Below are positions 37,283-46,804 of a stretch of 64,000 bases of DNA, one piece after another (position 1 is the first letter of the stretch; each line of letters starts with the position of its first letter). The stretch covers positions 1-64,000 of the forward strand of contig NZ_LATL02000301.1 in the NCBI RefSeq assembly GCF_000972705.2, in the 5' to 3' direction. The notes beneath the pieces are model-generated. The model searched no databases. It was not told the DNA's origin and was given only the letters and a program-made list of their open reading frames with translations. Position numbers and translations under genes: made by a program. The stretch is from Limnoraphis robusta CS-951. GTDB lineage: Bacteria; Cyanobacteriota; Cyanobacteriia; Cyanobacteriales; Microcoleaceae.

Positions 37283-38518
37283 TTATAGTTCGACTTTTTT
37301 GAGTTCAGCCGGACGTACAGCAATTTGTTGAGTTTGATCGCCTCGTTGGACTTTAATATTCAAAGGTTGACCGACCCGACTGAGTTCAACTTTACTTTGT
37401 AATTGATCCGCAGTGGTAATAGTTTCGCCGTCAATTTGAGTAATCACATCACCGCGACGTAAACCGGAACTCGCCGCCGGACTATCTGGAATGACTTGAA
37501 CGACTAATACGCCTTTGATTTCTGGAATTAACAACGGTGAGTTTGGATCACGGTTAAACTCTTTGGCAATATCCGGCGTTAGCGTCACCATTCGCACCCC
37601 AATATAAGGATGAGAAATCTCCTCGCCGCGTGCGAGTTTGTCTTGAATTGATTTGGCTTTATCAATGGGAATGGCAAATCCTATTCCTTGACCATCTGCC
37701 CGAATGGCGGTGTTAATTCCAATCACTTCGCCTTGACCATTTAATAACGGCCCGCCGGAGTTTCCGGGGTTAATCGCGGCATCAGTTTGAATGAAATCTA
37801 AGCGTTTATCGGGAATCCCAACTTGTGAACTGGGACGATTTAAGGTGCTAACAATTCCCAAGGTTACGGTGTTATCTAAGCCTAAAGGATTTCCGACTGC
37901 GATCGCCCAATCTCCGACTTGAACTTCGGCAGAATTTCCTAAAGGAGCAACGGGTAAATTATTCCCATTAATTTTAACGACGGCTAAATCAGAGGGTTCG
38001 TCAACGCCTCGTACTTCCCCTTGAAATTCTCGTCCATCTCGCAGAATAACGGTTACTTTATCGGCTCCTTTAACAACATGAGCATTGGTTAAAATGATGC
38101 CGTTGCTATCAACGATAAAGCCCGATCCTTGTCCGCGTTGTTGAAATTGTTGGGGGGTTTGAGGTGCGAATTCTTCACCAAAAAACCGCCGAAAAAACGG
38201 ATCATCAAAAAAGGGATCGAGGTTGCGTGTTATGGTACGTTCGGTATCGAGTCGGACAACGGCTGGCCCTACTTTGTTAACAGCCGCAGTTACAAAGTTA
38301 CTAACGGCGGGATTTGTTGGGGAAATGGCGACAGTTTGGGGTTGAGGTTGAACCGCGACAACTTCTGTTACCTGATGACTATTTGCGTTAGCTGGGGGTA
38401 GCACAAGAGCGGGGAATACACGCAAGGATAATAATGTTAAACCTACACTTAAAAAAATTGTCAAAACATAGCTAATAATTTTAGAAAAGGAAAAACGCGA
38501 CTGTTCATAGGATGACAT
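37283..38518 (-). CDS. HtrA/Deg-type serine protease
   Basis: 411 aa, the HhoA/HhoB/HtrA group of cyanobacteria. A signal anchor at about 13-40 sends it to the periplasm or thylakoid lumen face. Catalytic triad: His in LTNAHVVKGAD, Asp in EPSDLAVVKI, Ser in NPGNSGGPLL. One PDZ domain (about 310-400: HPYIGVRMVTL, SPAASSGLRRGDVITQIDG). Degrades damaged envelope proteins under light and heat stress. It opens a stress block with dnaJ and hspA. A GGAGGAAA ribosome site precedes the ATG. Confidence 0.94.
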   Translation of the reverse strand: MSSYEQSRFSFSKIISYVLTIFLSVGLTLLSLRVFPALVLPPANANSHQVTEVVAVQPQPQTVAISPTNPAVSNFVTAAVNKVGPAVVRLDTERTITRNLDPFFDDPFFRRFFGEEFAPQTPQQFQQRGQGSGFIVDSNGIILTNAHVVKGADKVTVILRDGREFQGEVRGVDEPSDLAVVKINGNNLPVAPLGNSAEVQVGDWAIAVGNPLGLDNTVTLGIVSTLNRPSSQVGIPDKRLDFIQTDAAINPGNSGGPLLNGQGEVIGINTAIRADGQGIGFAIPIDKAKSIQDKLARGEEISHPYIGVRMVTLTPDIAKEFNRDPNSPLLIPEIKGVLVVQVIPDSPAASSGLRRGDVITQIDGETITTADQLQSKVELSRVGQPLNIKVQRGDQTQQIAVRPAELKKVEL

Positions 38519-38854
38519 AATTTCCTCCTTTGTTGGTTTAACTCAAGTGCTTAACGACATCCTTCATTTAGGTCTATGAACTAGGATAACCTATTTTTGG
38601 ACTGAAAAAAATGAAATTTTAACCCAAATAGACTCGAGGTTTTGGATGTTTTCAATTTTCATTGAATCCGGTTTAAATTCAGGATGAAATATCGGGAATG
38701 CTTCCCGGAAATTTGACCTCATAAAAACTTCCCTATCTTTTTTACAATTTGGATCTAATGAAAAGTCAACGACTCAAGGAGTCGCCAGTCATTTGCTATT
38801 AATTTGCAGTTGTTTATTTTGAATTTTGTTTTATTTCGCCTTCTTTCCTCCTCT
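38519..38854. other. Intergenic with two hairpins
   Basis: 336 bases between dnaJ and htrA, which are both on the minus strand. CGGGAA/TTCCCG at 38693-38707 and CGACTC-AAG-GAGTCG at 38770-38784 are short perfect hairpins. They could end the dnaJ-side transcript or lie in the htrA promoter region. No CIRCE-type element is seen. Confidence 0.35.
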
Positions 38855-39844
38855 CTAAAGTTGCATACCGCCTAGATGAGTTCGAGGATTAAACTGGCTA
38901 ACTTGACTAATTTTTTCATAAAGTTCCTGTTCTTGAGAGCTAATATTTTTCGGAACGACGACTTTTAATTTAACGATTTGATCACTGCGTCCACCTTTGG
39001 GATAAATCCAACCTTTTCCTCGCAGTCGTAAGGATTGACCCGAATCAACTCCTGCGGGAACTTTCAGCGTTACTAAACCATCAGGAGTTGGGACTTGAAT
39101 TTGACCGCCTAAGATAGCTTCATCAGGACGAATGGGAACTTCACAGACAATATTATCGCCGTCAAACTGGAAAAAAGGATGAGGTTGTAAATCAACAATT
39201 AAATATAAATCACCTCGTTGTTGAGTGGTTGCATTAACTCCTCCTTTTCCTTTGACGCGAATTCGAGTTCCGGGTTTCACGCCGGGAGGAATTCTGACTT
39301 TAATCATCTCATCATCGAGTTTAAATTGTTTGAGTACACCGTTAAAGGCTTCTGAAAAGGTTAAGGTAATTGAGGCTTCAAAATCTCGTTGGGGAACTTG
39401 TGCATATCCTCCGCCACCAAATAAATCCCCAAAAGGATCATTAGGAATTGAAGAACCTGTTTGCGAGGAAGTACGATAGCCGTAAGTTCGTCTAGAACCG
39501 CCTCCTACACCGCCAAAACGCCCCAGTAACTCGTTAATAAAGTCGTCAAAATCACCATACTGACTGAAGTCAAAATCAAAGCCCCCTCCGGGTACACCAC
39601 CTTCTCCAGCTTGACTCCAATATTGACCAAATTGATCATATTTTTTCCGTTTATCGGGGTCAGATAATACTTCGTTCGCTTCGTTAATATCTTTAAACCG
39701 TTGTTCGGCTTCTTTATTTCCAGGGTTTAAGTCGGGATGATATTGGCGAGCCAGACGACGATAGGCTTTTTTTATCTCATCTGAGCTGGCATTTTTAGGG
39801 ATTCCCAACACTGCATAATAGTCTTTATAATCGGTTTTAGGCAT
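38855..39844 (-). CDS. DnaJ/CbpA-type J-domain co-chaperone
   Basis: 329 aa. J domain at residues 1-72 ([22 protein letters not shown] in parts, HPD in QYHPDLN), a Gly/Phe-rich linker (about 80-150) and the C-terminal substrate domains (about 155-320, including [18 protein letters not shown] and [12 protein letters not shown]). There is no CxxCxGxG zinc region, so it is a class II (CbpA-like) protein that stimulates DnaK. The ribosome site GGAGGAAT is good. It lies between htrA and hspA on the same strand. Confidence 0.93.
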   Translation of the reverse strand: MPKTDYKDYYAVLGIPKNASSDEIKKAYRRLARQYHPDLNPGNKEAEQRFKDINEANEVLSDPDKRKKYDQFGQYWSQAGEGGVPGGGFDFDFSQYGDFDDFINELLGRFGGVGGGSRRTYGYRTSSQTGSSIPNDPFGDLFGGGGYAQVPQRDFEASITLTFSEAFNGVLKQFKLDDEMIKVRIPPGVKPGTRIRVKGKGGVNATTQQRGDLYLIVDLQPHPFFQFDGDNIVCEVPIRPDEAILGGQIQVPTPDGLVTLKVPAGVDSGQSLRLRGKGWIYPKGGRSDQIVKLKVVVPKNISSQEQELYEKISQVSQFNPRTHLGGMQL

Positions 39845-40049
39845 TCATATTCCTCCTTCTTTCATCTAAGATAACAGAATTGGGAACCGGGCTGCGAAAA
39901 TAATTCTCGCGCTACCCCATTCCCAATCCCTAAAACGCTAGTTTAGACTCGGTGTTAAATCATTCTATTTGAGATTTAGAGTGGGTCTCGAATGATTTAG
40001 ACTTTCAGGGTAAGCTTTACCCTCTAACCTGAATTACAGCCGCTTTCAA

Positions 40050-40493
40050 CTATCCCAGAGACACTTTAACCACTTTATTCTTTTCTTCTTCGGCTTTCGG
40101 TAGGGTGAGCGTTAAGATCCCATCTTTGTAGTCTGCGCTTACATTTGTGTTTTGAATGCGAACGGGTAGGGGAATTACACGACGGAATTTTCCATAACGG
40201 AACTCTGTGCGAGTCATTCCTTTTTCTTCCGTTTTGATCTCCGATTTTCGTTCACCGCTAATGGCAACGGCTTCGGCTGTGACTTGAATATCAATGTCTT
40301 TGGCTTCCATTCCGGGAACTTCTAATTTCAGATGAACTGCGTCTGTTGTTTCCTCTATTTCAGCAAGCGGAACAAAAGCAGTTGTCGTCCGTTCCATCGG
40401 GGAACCATCATTGGTAAAGCTATCAAATAAACGGTTCATTTCCCGTTGTAAGCTATCAATTTCCCGTAAAGGTTCCCAACGCATTAAAGGCAT
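40050..40493 (-). CDS. hspA: Hsp20 small heat shock protein
   Basis: 147 aa alpha-crystallin type chaperone (HspA/Hsp17-like). N-terminal RWEPLREIDSLQREMNRLFD, alpha-crystallin domain from about 45 to 130 with LKLEVPGMEAKDIDIQV and the GILTLTLPKAEE motif near the end. Holds unfolding proteins and protects thylakoid membranes. The leader has a strong AAGGAGGT site 8 bases before the ATG. Cyanobacterial hsp17 leaders can be RNA thermometers, but I do not see a convincing masking stem here. A small hairpin AGGGTAA/TTACCCT lies at 40007-40023 after the gene. Confidence 0.95.
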   Translation of the reverse strand: MPLMRWEPLREIDSLQREMNRLFDSFTNDGSPMERTTTAFVPLAEIEETTDAVHLKLEVPGMEAKDIDIQVTAEAVAISGERKSEIKTEEKGMTRTEFRYGKFRRVIPLPVRIQNTNVSADYKDGILTLTLPKAEEEKNKVVKVSLG

Positions 40494-40761
40494 AGCTGTT
40501 ACCTCCTTGTTAAATTTGATGAACTTCTAGACTTACTAGGTTTAATCCTTACCTTCTATACTTAGAGAATACAGAACTTATTTTTGTTGTGAATTCGGTT
40601 TTAACGACTCTCTGATTCGCAATAACCCTACTTGGAATTAGAGGTTTAATGGGTGTTTAACCGTATAATCAAGGTTCGGTTAACCCGACCTGACGTTAAT
40701 TCAAGACAATTTGAAATTGATCACTGATTTCAGTTAAAATATATTTCGCTTTGATTGAACT

Positions 40762-41424
40762 CTAGCTTGAAATAGATATGTGTAATAGTTTTTTTTCTAG
40801 GCCAGTTATAGTTTCAGGAAAAATCTCACTTAAAAGAGTAAGCTTATCGGTAAATTTATTGAAAGCTGTATTGTAAAAGCTACGCAGAATAAAAGACATA
40901 AAAGCACGCGGTGTAATCGGAGAACAAACAGGAATCCTACAATTTTTGAATTGTCCTAAAGTTAAGTGACATTGAGGATGATCTATTTCTTTAAAATTTT
41001 GAGGATCATAATCAAATCGAATAGGAACAGGCAGTATATTTTTGGCTATTATATCTGCATATATTTCATCCAGTTCATAAATCTCAGGATCATTTTGAAA
41101 GGCTTCTAGATAAGGTGATGGGAAAAAGGCTAGTCTATGTGAAATTAATTGAGATTTTTCATAAGTATACAAAAATTGTATTAATGCTCCATCAATCATT
41201 TTTATATTGTAGTTCTTATTTTGGTCTAGTTCATCGTATATTTCTTGATATCTAACATTTTTTAATGCGATTGAAATATCCTGCATACCTGAGTAGGAAA
41301 CTTCATATCTATCTTTTGCTGATGATTCACAAGAAGGAAAGTTTTGCTTAACCGATAAACCACAGGCTATGAGTTCGGTTGTCATCATTTCAATCTCTTT
41401 ATAAATGACTTTATAGCTAATCAT
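40762..41424 (-). CDS. DUF2290-like protein, partner of the helicase
   Basis: 220 aa. The C-terminal half, DYDPQNFKEIDHPQCHLTLGQF, CRIPVCSPITPRAFMSFILR and FYNTAF, matches my memory of the DUF2290 family, with the conserved HPxxHLxxG and CRIPxxxPxxPxxF words. Function unknown. Its ATG lies inside the last bases of the helicase gene (ATGATTAG overlap of 8 bases), so the two are translated as a coupled pair. Codon use is more AT-rich than that of neighbouring hsp genes, which suggests acquisition. It may be the effector or a regulator of a two-gene defence module; this is inferred. Confidence 0.75.
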   Translation of the reverse strand: MISYKVIYKEIEMMTTELIACGLSVKQNFPSCESSAKDRYEVSYSGMQDISIALKNVRYQEIYDELDQNKNYNIKMIDGALIQFLYTYEKSQLISHRLAFFPSPYLEAFQNDPEIYELDEIYADIIAKNILPVPIRFDYDPQNFKEIDHPQCHLTLGQFKNCRIPVCSPITPRAFMSFILRSFYNTAFNKFTDKLTLLSEIFPETITGLEKKLLHISISS

Positions 41425-43537
41425 TAACCAAATTTTTGAGACTTTCTATCATATCTTGAGGTAAATCTTCCTTATTGATTTCACCTTTTTTGAAGGCTTC
41501 AATAACTTCTTGTAAGCTATTTTTTCTTTGATCAAGCTTCGCCCGTTCCTTACGACTCATATCTCGATTAATCAGATTCATTTGTCTACGTTCTTCTTCC
41601 GTAGGATACTTAAATTCAAGCACAAATTTTCTGTTCTTAACTTGATTAAACTCTTTTTCTAAATTTTGCATAGATTCACCATATCCAACCACTCTTAACC
41701 AAGCTTTACTTCTTGTCATAGCAGTAAACAGAATATTCCGTTTTCGAGCTAAATCTAAACCAGAATAGCATTCGTGAGCATCGATGACATAAATCATGGC
41801 TGCTTCATTTCCCTTAGCTCTATTAATACTTGTGAAAGTAATAGCCTGTTCACTAAAAAAGTCATCAGGTGAGGTTGTAACACCCGCTAGATTAGAATTT
41901 ATACCCTTCTCAAAAAGAGAAGCTCTCGCTTCTCCTACCGCAGATTTAGTGGTCAGTGGATTAGGATGAATAACCATAATATCATCATATCTTAACTCAT
42001 CTTCAGTGATATTTTTCTCTATTTGTTCTACTAACCACTGAGTCTGTTCTCGCTTATCCTTAAATGACTTGAAAATAATTAAATCGTCAATCGGTGAATG
42101 ATCTTCTAGAAATTTAGGACTGGTATCGCTCGTTCTAGCAAGTTTGACAAATTTTCCGTCCTCTAATGTTCCTTCTTCTACGACATAACCAATATCTCTC
42201 CATAGTCCTGCATATTCAAACATTTGAATCAATCCTTGATCTCTATAAATCCCGAAACCCAGTGCATGAGCAGAACTTAAGAGCGGACGAGAATTTCTAT
42301 AACATTTTTTTAGTATAATATCTTGTTTAGGTTCTCCTGGTATATTCTGGAGTTGAACATAGGGTTTACCCTGAATATCCTCACCAAAAAGAACTTCTGG
42401 TGATTCCATAACTTTTTTATTAAGATTTTGTAGTTCGTCATAAGCATATACTAATCTTTTAGGTGGCTTCAGCATTTGATAACAAAGTCTGAGAAAATAT
42501 CTTGAAAAATCTTGTGCTTCATCAACCATTATTGCATCATAATAGGGATTGAATTTATTGATTTTTTTTAGAGCTTCTTCACAAACATAATCAAACTCTT
42601 TTCCAGATAGGTTAGTGAGCTTTTTTGCTGTATTGAAATCTCGATATTCAATATTATGTCTTTTACAAACTTCATAATAAATACCTTCCGAGGATGGACT
42701 TCCCCAAGCATGAATAATTTTTACTCTATCCCAGTCTGGCTCTTCATTAGTGTGTTCAATTGTAAATATATTAATAAGTTGTTTAAACTGACCTTTTAAT
42801 GAACGAGTATTGAAAGTAACAGCAATATTCCAGTCAGGATGCTTTGCATGAAGATAGGCTACTTTTAGTGCTAGAACTATTGTTTTACCTGAACCAGCAA
42901 GACCTCTGATTCTCTGGACTCCTTCAACCGTCTCAATAACAGCCTCACTTTGATTTCTGTCTAAATTAGCAATAGAATCCTCTAGTTTCAGAAGTTTTGC
43001 ACCTCTAGAGTTTTCTGTTTTAATATTGTTCCGAGACTTTTTCTTTCGGATTGTCGTTATCGCTTGTATAACTGAATTTAGCTTTTCAAAATATTCGTTG
43101 CCATTTTTCCAGGTTTTATGGTTTAAATATTCATCAAGTTCATCAGTTTTCGTGACAATAGGATATTCATCTGAAATATCAGAAGGTTTTTGATTGAGTG
43201 CAGGTGCAAAAGTTAAAACACCAATGTCTACCATTAGGTTTCTTCGTTGAGTCAGAGATTTTTGTTGAAGGAGTTTTGATTGTAACTTATTAAAGCTTTC
43301 ATCCTGTACTTCTTCTATATTTTTATCAATAGAAGTGCCTTCAATAATATTGAAAATAATTACTCCATGCTCTCTAGATACAAGAAGAGCATCAATTGGA
43401 TATCCTCCTTGAGATGTTCCTATAATTGGATATCCCAAATATAAGCTACCATCAATATTAGATTTACTTTCAAAATATTCAGCTAACCTTCTGGATGATT
43501 CAGGCTTGTCTAAAGTGCCTCGTATAACATGAACCAT
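41417..43537 (-). CDS. UvrD-like helicase with decayed NERD-like N-terminus
   Basis: 706 aa. Residues about 1-110 have NERD-like strands, but the key segment reads YPIDALLVSREHGVIIFNIIEG: the Asp is kept, whereas the E-x-K pair of active NERD is replaced by N-x-I. Superfamily 1 helicase core: Walker A GLAGSGKTIVL (about 217), Walker B AIMVDEAQD, late motif LFTAMTRSKAWLRVVGYG. Charged C-terminus. Clear similarity to the fusion at 24122, for example HAWGS and the Walker region. Co-transcribed with the DUF2290 gene. Likely defence or DNA-processing role. Confidence 0.85.
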   Translation of the reverse strand: MVHVIRGTLDKPESSRRLAEYFESKSNIDGSLYLGYPIIGTSQGGYPIDALLVSREHGVIIFNIIEGTSIDKNIEEVQDESFNKLQSKLLQQKSLTQRRNLMVDIGVLTFAPALNQKPSDISDEYPIVTKTDELDEYLNHKTWKNGNEYFEKLNSVIQAITTIRKKKSRNNIKTENSRGAKLLKLEDSIANLDRNQSEAVIETVEGVQRIRGLAGSGKTIVLALKVAYLHAKHPDWNIAVTFNTRSLKGQFKQLINIFTIEHTNEEPDWDRVKIIHAWGSPSSEGIYYEVCKRHNIEYRDFNTAKKLTNLSGKEFDYVCEEALKKINKFNPYYDAIMVDEAQDFSRYFLRLCYQMLKPPKRLVYAYDELQNLNKKVMESPEVLFGEDIQGKPYVQLQNIPGEPKQDIILKKCYRNSRPLLSSAHALGFGIYRDQGLIQMFEYAGLWRDIGYVVEEGTLEDGKFVKLARTSDTSPKFLEDHSPIDDLIIFKSFKDKREQTQWLVEQIEKNITEDELRYDDIMVIHPNPLTTKSAVGEARASLFEKGINSNLAGVTTSPDDFFSEQAITFTSINRAKGNEAAMIYVIDAHECYSGLDLARKRNILFTAMTRSKAWLRVVGYGESMQNLEKEFNQVKNRKFVLEFKYPTEEERRQMNLINRDMSRKERAKLDQRKNSLQEVIEAFKKGEINKEDLPQDMIESLKNLVND

Positions 43538-43621
43538 AGGATAATTTGCGCTAAAGTTACAGTGTATATCTTTTATTATATCCTTTTCTTCAGGACAGGA
43601 ACTCTAAATTTTGAACACCTG

Positions 43622-43790
43622 ATGATGAACGTTTTACCAATCCGCTTAAAACCAAACCAAGATCTAAAACTCAGCTTGCAAGAGATCGCCGTGACGGATC
43701 AAATTCAAGCAGGATTTATTTTAACGGCAGTTGGCAGTCTCCAACAAGCAACTGTGCGCTTTGCCGGTCAAGAAGAAAGTGAGTGTTTAC
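43622..43790 (+). pseudogene. PPC/DUF296 gene, 5' part cut by an element
   Basis: Encodes MMNVLPIRLKPNQDLKLSL, LSLQEIAVTDQIQAGFILTAVG and SLQQATVRFAGQEE, the first half of a PPC (DUF296) domain of the type linked to DNA-binding AT-hook proteins in plants and found alone in bacteria. The reading frame stops being PPC-like after 43790, where the tnpB element begins. Joined with 45250-45479 it gives exactly 133 codons including stop. Confidence 0.88.
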
Positions 43791-43865
43791 CAAGAAAAAC
43801 AGGTTTAGAGCAAGGTCGTTCACGACGGATTATTTTCTGCTACAATAGTTTATCGTGGCTCGACA

Positions 43866-45008
43866 ATGATAACTGTGATCATTTATGAAATGAAGCTGCA
43901 AGGAACCCAATACCAGTACAGAAAGTTAGACGAAGCTATCCGTACTGGTAGGTTTGTTCGCAACAGCATCATCAAAGCATGGATAAATGGTCAAGTTCAA
44001 AGTCGCAACGATGCTTATGCCTACTGCAAACTGCTGTCAGACAATCCAGACTTTCCCTGGGTAAACAAACTCAATTCTATGGCTCGACAAGCGCACGCAG
44101 AAAGGGCTTGGGCATCGATAGAGCGATTCTACAAGAATTGTCGGCAAAAAATACCCGGTAAAAAGGGATTTCCTAAGTTTAAAAAGTATCAAGTCAGAGC
44201 ATCGGTTGAGTACAAAACTTCGGGCTGGCAACTGTCGAAAGATAGGCGTTATTTAACGTTTAGCGACAAGTTTGAAGCGGGTACATTTAAACTTTGGGGA
44301 AGTCGAAACCTGCACTTCTATCAACTCCAACAAATTAAACGGGTTAGGGTGATTAGAAGACACGATGGTTACTATGCTCAATTTTTGATAGACCATAAAA
44401 GGGAGGAAAACAAAGAACTCAGTAACAAACAAACAGGTTTGGATGTCGGTTTAAATCATTTCTACACTGATTCCACCGGGATACAGATAGACAACCCCCG
44501 CTTTTTAAGAAAAGACGAGCGACGAATTAAAAAGCTGCAACGTCGATTATCTCGAAAAAAAAAGGGAAGTCAAAACCGTAAAAAAGCCAGGAATCGGTTA
44601 GGTAGGGCGCATCTAAGAGTTTCACGCAGACGTAATGATTGGGTTTGTAAACAGGCCCAACACGTCATACAGTCTAACGACTTGGTAGCGATAGAAAACC
44701 TACGGATACGCAATCTAGTTAAAAATCATCATCTAGCCAAGTCAATTAACGATGCTGCTTGGTACAGATTTAGAGAATGGTTAGAGTATTTTGGGAGAAT
44801 TTATGGGGTTCCGGTGATTGCCGTTGAACCTGCATACACATCTCAAAATTGTTCAAACTGCGGTGAAAAGGTTGTCAAAACTCTCAGTACGAGAACTCAT
44901 AAATGTCCTCACTGTGGGTATGTAGCAGACCGAGACGAAAATGCCGCCAAAAACATTCTAAAATCTGCACTCAAACAGTTATCAAATCAAGAAACGGATA
45001 AGAAATAG
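43866..45008 (+). CDS. tnpB: TnpB RNA-guided endonuclease (IS605 OrfB)
   Basis: 380 aa, intact. RuvC Asp in TGLDVGLNHFYTD, Glu in LVAIENLRIRNLV, zinc ribbon CSNCGEKVV...CPHCGY, final Asp in VADRDENAAKNI. It begins KLQGTQYQYRKLDEAIRTGRF, which is typical of the subgroup. The ATG at 43866 is likely; a second ATG at 43890 is possible. It differs clearly from the TnpB at 9028, so the two elements are separate arrivals. It should remain able to cut at TTTAC-flanked sites if its RNA is made. Confidence 0.92.
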   Translation: MITVIIYEMKLQGTQYQYRKLDEAIRTGRFVRNSIIKAWINGQVQSRNDAYAYCKLLSDNPDFPWVNKLNSMARQAHAERAWASIERFYKNCRQKIPGKKGFPKFKKYQVRASVEYKTSGWQLSKDRRYLTFSDKFEAGTFKLWGSRNLHFYQLQQIKRVRVIRRHDGYYAQFLIDHKREENKELSNKQTGLDVGLNHFYTDSTGIQIDNPRFLRKDERRIKKLQRRLSRKKKGSQNRKKARNRLGRAHLRVSRRRNDWVCKQAQHVIQSNDLVAIENLRIRNLVKNHHLAKSINDAAWYRFREWLEYFGRIYGVPVIAVEPAYTSQNCSNCGEKVVKTLSTRTHKCPHCGYVADRDENAAKNILKSALKQLSNQETDKK

Positions 45009-45249
45009 ATTAACGGATTAACTTGACTGTAAAACGCATAAATCTAGGCTTCTCACACGTAGCTTAATCCGTTTTTCCGCTTAATATCTGTTTTGAAAAT
45101 ACCGTCGGGCAGATGGAAATTAACGCCTCCCGAGAGACTGACCTCTGCTTGGACGGGGAAACCCAACCCTTGTAAGTCAACTCGTAGAAAGAGGAAGCCC
45201 AAATAGTGATATTTGGAATCTCCGTCGTTTACGGCGGAGAGGATGTCAA
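45009..45249 (+). ncRNA. Probable omega-RNA scaffold of the tnpB element
   Basis: The 241 non-coding bases between the tnpB stop and the right end correspond to the place of the TnpB guide RNA in IS605-type elements. The last stem is CTCCGTCG/CGGCGGAG (45220-45239, one G-U). The guide would begin at 45250 and match the 3' half of the PPC gene. Assigned by position and structure only. Confidence 0.5.
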
Positions 45250-45479
45250 GAGGACGGTTTGAGATTGTTTCTTTAGTGGGAACTCTCTCAATAGAAGGGA
45301 TTCATTTACATATTGCTTTAGCAGATGCTCACGGCAAAACCATCGGCGGACACCTACAAACAGGCTGTATTATTTACACGACTGCTGAGATTGTAATTGG
45401 CACAGTTCCGGGGTATATTTTTAAACGCACTCCTGATTCAGAAACAGGATATCTAGAGTTAGAAATTACCCAACTCTAA
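45250..45479 (+). pseudogene. PPC/DUF296 gene, 3' part
   Basis: Continues the PPC domain: RGRFEIVSLVGTLS, then HLHIALADAHGKTIGGHL, TAEIVIGTVPGYIF and a C-terminal YLELEITQL. The words GHL and AEIVIG are typical of the family. Its first codon is formed across the insertion (C from the left flank with GA from the right). It ends one base before the convergent hrcA gene. Confidence 0.88.
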
Positions 45480-46589
45480 CTAATTTTGAGTGAGGGATTC
45501 TGAGATATAATCAGCAGTAGCTTCAACAAGGGCGATCGCATTTTCGTAAACCATGCGAGTTGGTCCCAACATTCCCACACTACCAACGGGGATATTATTT
45601 CGATAATATTGGGTAGAAATCAAGCTACAGCTTTGAATGGGTTCTAGGGGATTTTCCGCACCGATGCGAATATTAACCCGTTGTTCTTGTTCGGGGGCTT
45701 GAAAAATCAACGGCCAAAGCTGTTCTTGTTGATCTTCGAGTAAATGAAGAATGGTTTGTACTTGTTGGAGTTGTGAAAATTCCGGTAAACGCAAGACTTC
45801 CGATATCCCACTAAATTGAATGCGAGTATATTCGGGTTTTTGGGTGCGTAAACTCAAATCATCAAGCAGTTTGCGAATTAAATTCGTATAGCGTTCAAAC
45901 TTGCGATCTAATTCGCTCCAGTCGAGGGTAGAAAGTTCAGCCAAGGCGTGTCCCCGCAGTTGAGCATTCAGAAAGTTAGACAAAATTTGCAGTTCTTGTT
46001 CGAGGAGTTCTTCGTCTTCTGATAGAGAGGAGAGAGCTTCTGTTACCGCTTGTTCTAACTGTTGATCAATTTGCGGCAATTCCATAATAATCGACTGGGT
46101 TTGATAACTATCCGTCACAACCACCAACATGATTTTACCGGGTTCAATAGAAACCAGTTGCAAATGTCGCAGGTTATCGCTAGTTGTCTGCGGCATGGTA
46201 ATCAGGGTAATATATCCACTCAGGGTTGAGAGAATTTGCGCGGCACCTCGTAAAATCGCCTCAATACTCCAATTTTTGGCGTCAAGCTGTTCGCGTAAAA
46301 GCTGAGTGACTTGACTGGCAACGGTATCTGAAGGCGTGATCATCCGATCAACATAGATCCGATAGCCAGAGTCGGAGGGAACTCGCCCTGCGGAGGTATG
46401 AGGTTGATAGAGGAGTCCCGCTTTTTCGAGCGCCCCCATGTTGTTGCGAATTGTCGCCGGACTGACTTTGAGCTTAAACTCATCAACGAGAGCTTTTGAG
46501 CCAACGGGTTCGGCGGTGGCAATATAATGACGAATGGTTGCCCACAGGATATGATGTTGTCGCTCTGAGAGATTTACTAGCACAGGCAT
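45480..46589 (-). CDS. hrcA: Heat-inducible transcription repressor HrcA
   Basis: 369 aa. N-terminal winged helix [28 protein letters not shown] in parts and [40 protein letters not shown] in parts, then the GAF-like domain and [35 protein letters not shown]. Represses groEL-type heat shock genes at CIRCE sites with GroEL as co-factor. I see no CIRCE sequence (TTAGCACTC-type) in this window, so its targets are probably elsewhere. Placed at the far end of the htrA-dnaJ-hspA stress block. Confidence 0.95.
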   Translation of the reverse strand: MPVLVNLSERQHHILWATIRHYIATAEPVGSKALVDEFKLKVSPATIRNNMGALEKAGLLYQPHTSAGRVPSDSGYRIYVDRMITPSDTVASQVTQLLREQLDAKNWSIEAILRGAAQILSTLSGYITLITMPQTTSDNLRHLQLVSIEPGKIMLVVVTDSYQTQSIIMELPQIDQQLEQAVTEALSSLSEDEELLEQELQILSNFLNAQLRGHALAELSTLDWSELDRKFERYTNLIRKLLDDLSLRTQKPEYTRIQFSGISEVLRLPEFSQLQQVQTILHLLEDQQEQLWPLIFQAPEQEQRVNIRIGAENPLEPIQSCSLISTQYYRNNIPVGSVGMLGPTRMVYENAIALVEATADYISESLTQN

Positions 46590-46804
46590 TCGACTTAATT
46601 CGGGTTGAATTTTGCTGTAACGTCAAGGTTGAAAAGTTTGGCTCTGCCATCGGCAGATTTAAAGGAATTTTTTATATCCTAAAGATAACAGATGCTGGAA
46701 ACTTCACCAGAACGATGGATTAATTCTAGTCTGTTCTCCTAATTCTCAAAATAAATTAAAATTTCTGGATTTTTAGCCAAAATTGTGCTAAAAGAACCAA
46801 GAGA

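Larger units (their letters stand above)
43791..45249 (+). mobile_element. IS200/IS605-type tnpB element inserted in the PPC gene
   Basis: 1459 bases. The left flank ends TGTTTAC; the element begins CAAGAAAAAC. The right end is GGATGTCAA, with the flank continuing GAGGACGG. Removing this stretch restores the PPC reading frame without loss or duplication, as expected for IS200/IS605 insertion, which makes no target duplication and cuts after a TTAC-like site. A left hairpin GTCGT/ACGAC lies at 43815-43826 and a right hairpin of 8 bp at 45220-45239. It carries tnpB only. Confidence 0.9.

Noticed and set aside
40673..40690. GGTTCGGTTAACCCGACC dyad between hspA and the DUF2290 gene
   Set aside because: Imperfect palindrome with no second copy and no clear promoter context; not enough to call an operator.
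40494..46804. CIRCE operators for HrcA
   Set aside because: I looked for TTAGCACTC and GAGTGCTAA type halves near hspA, dnaJ and hrcA and found none.
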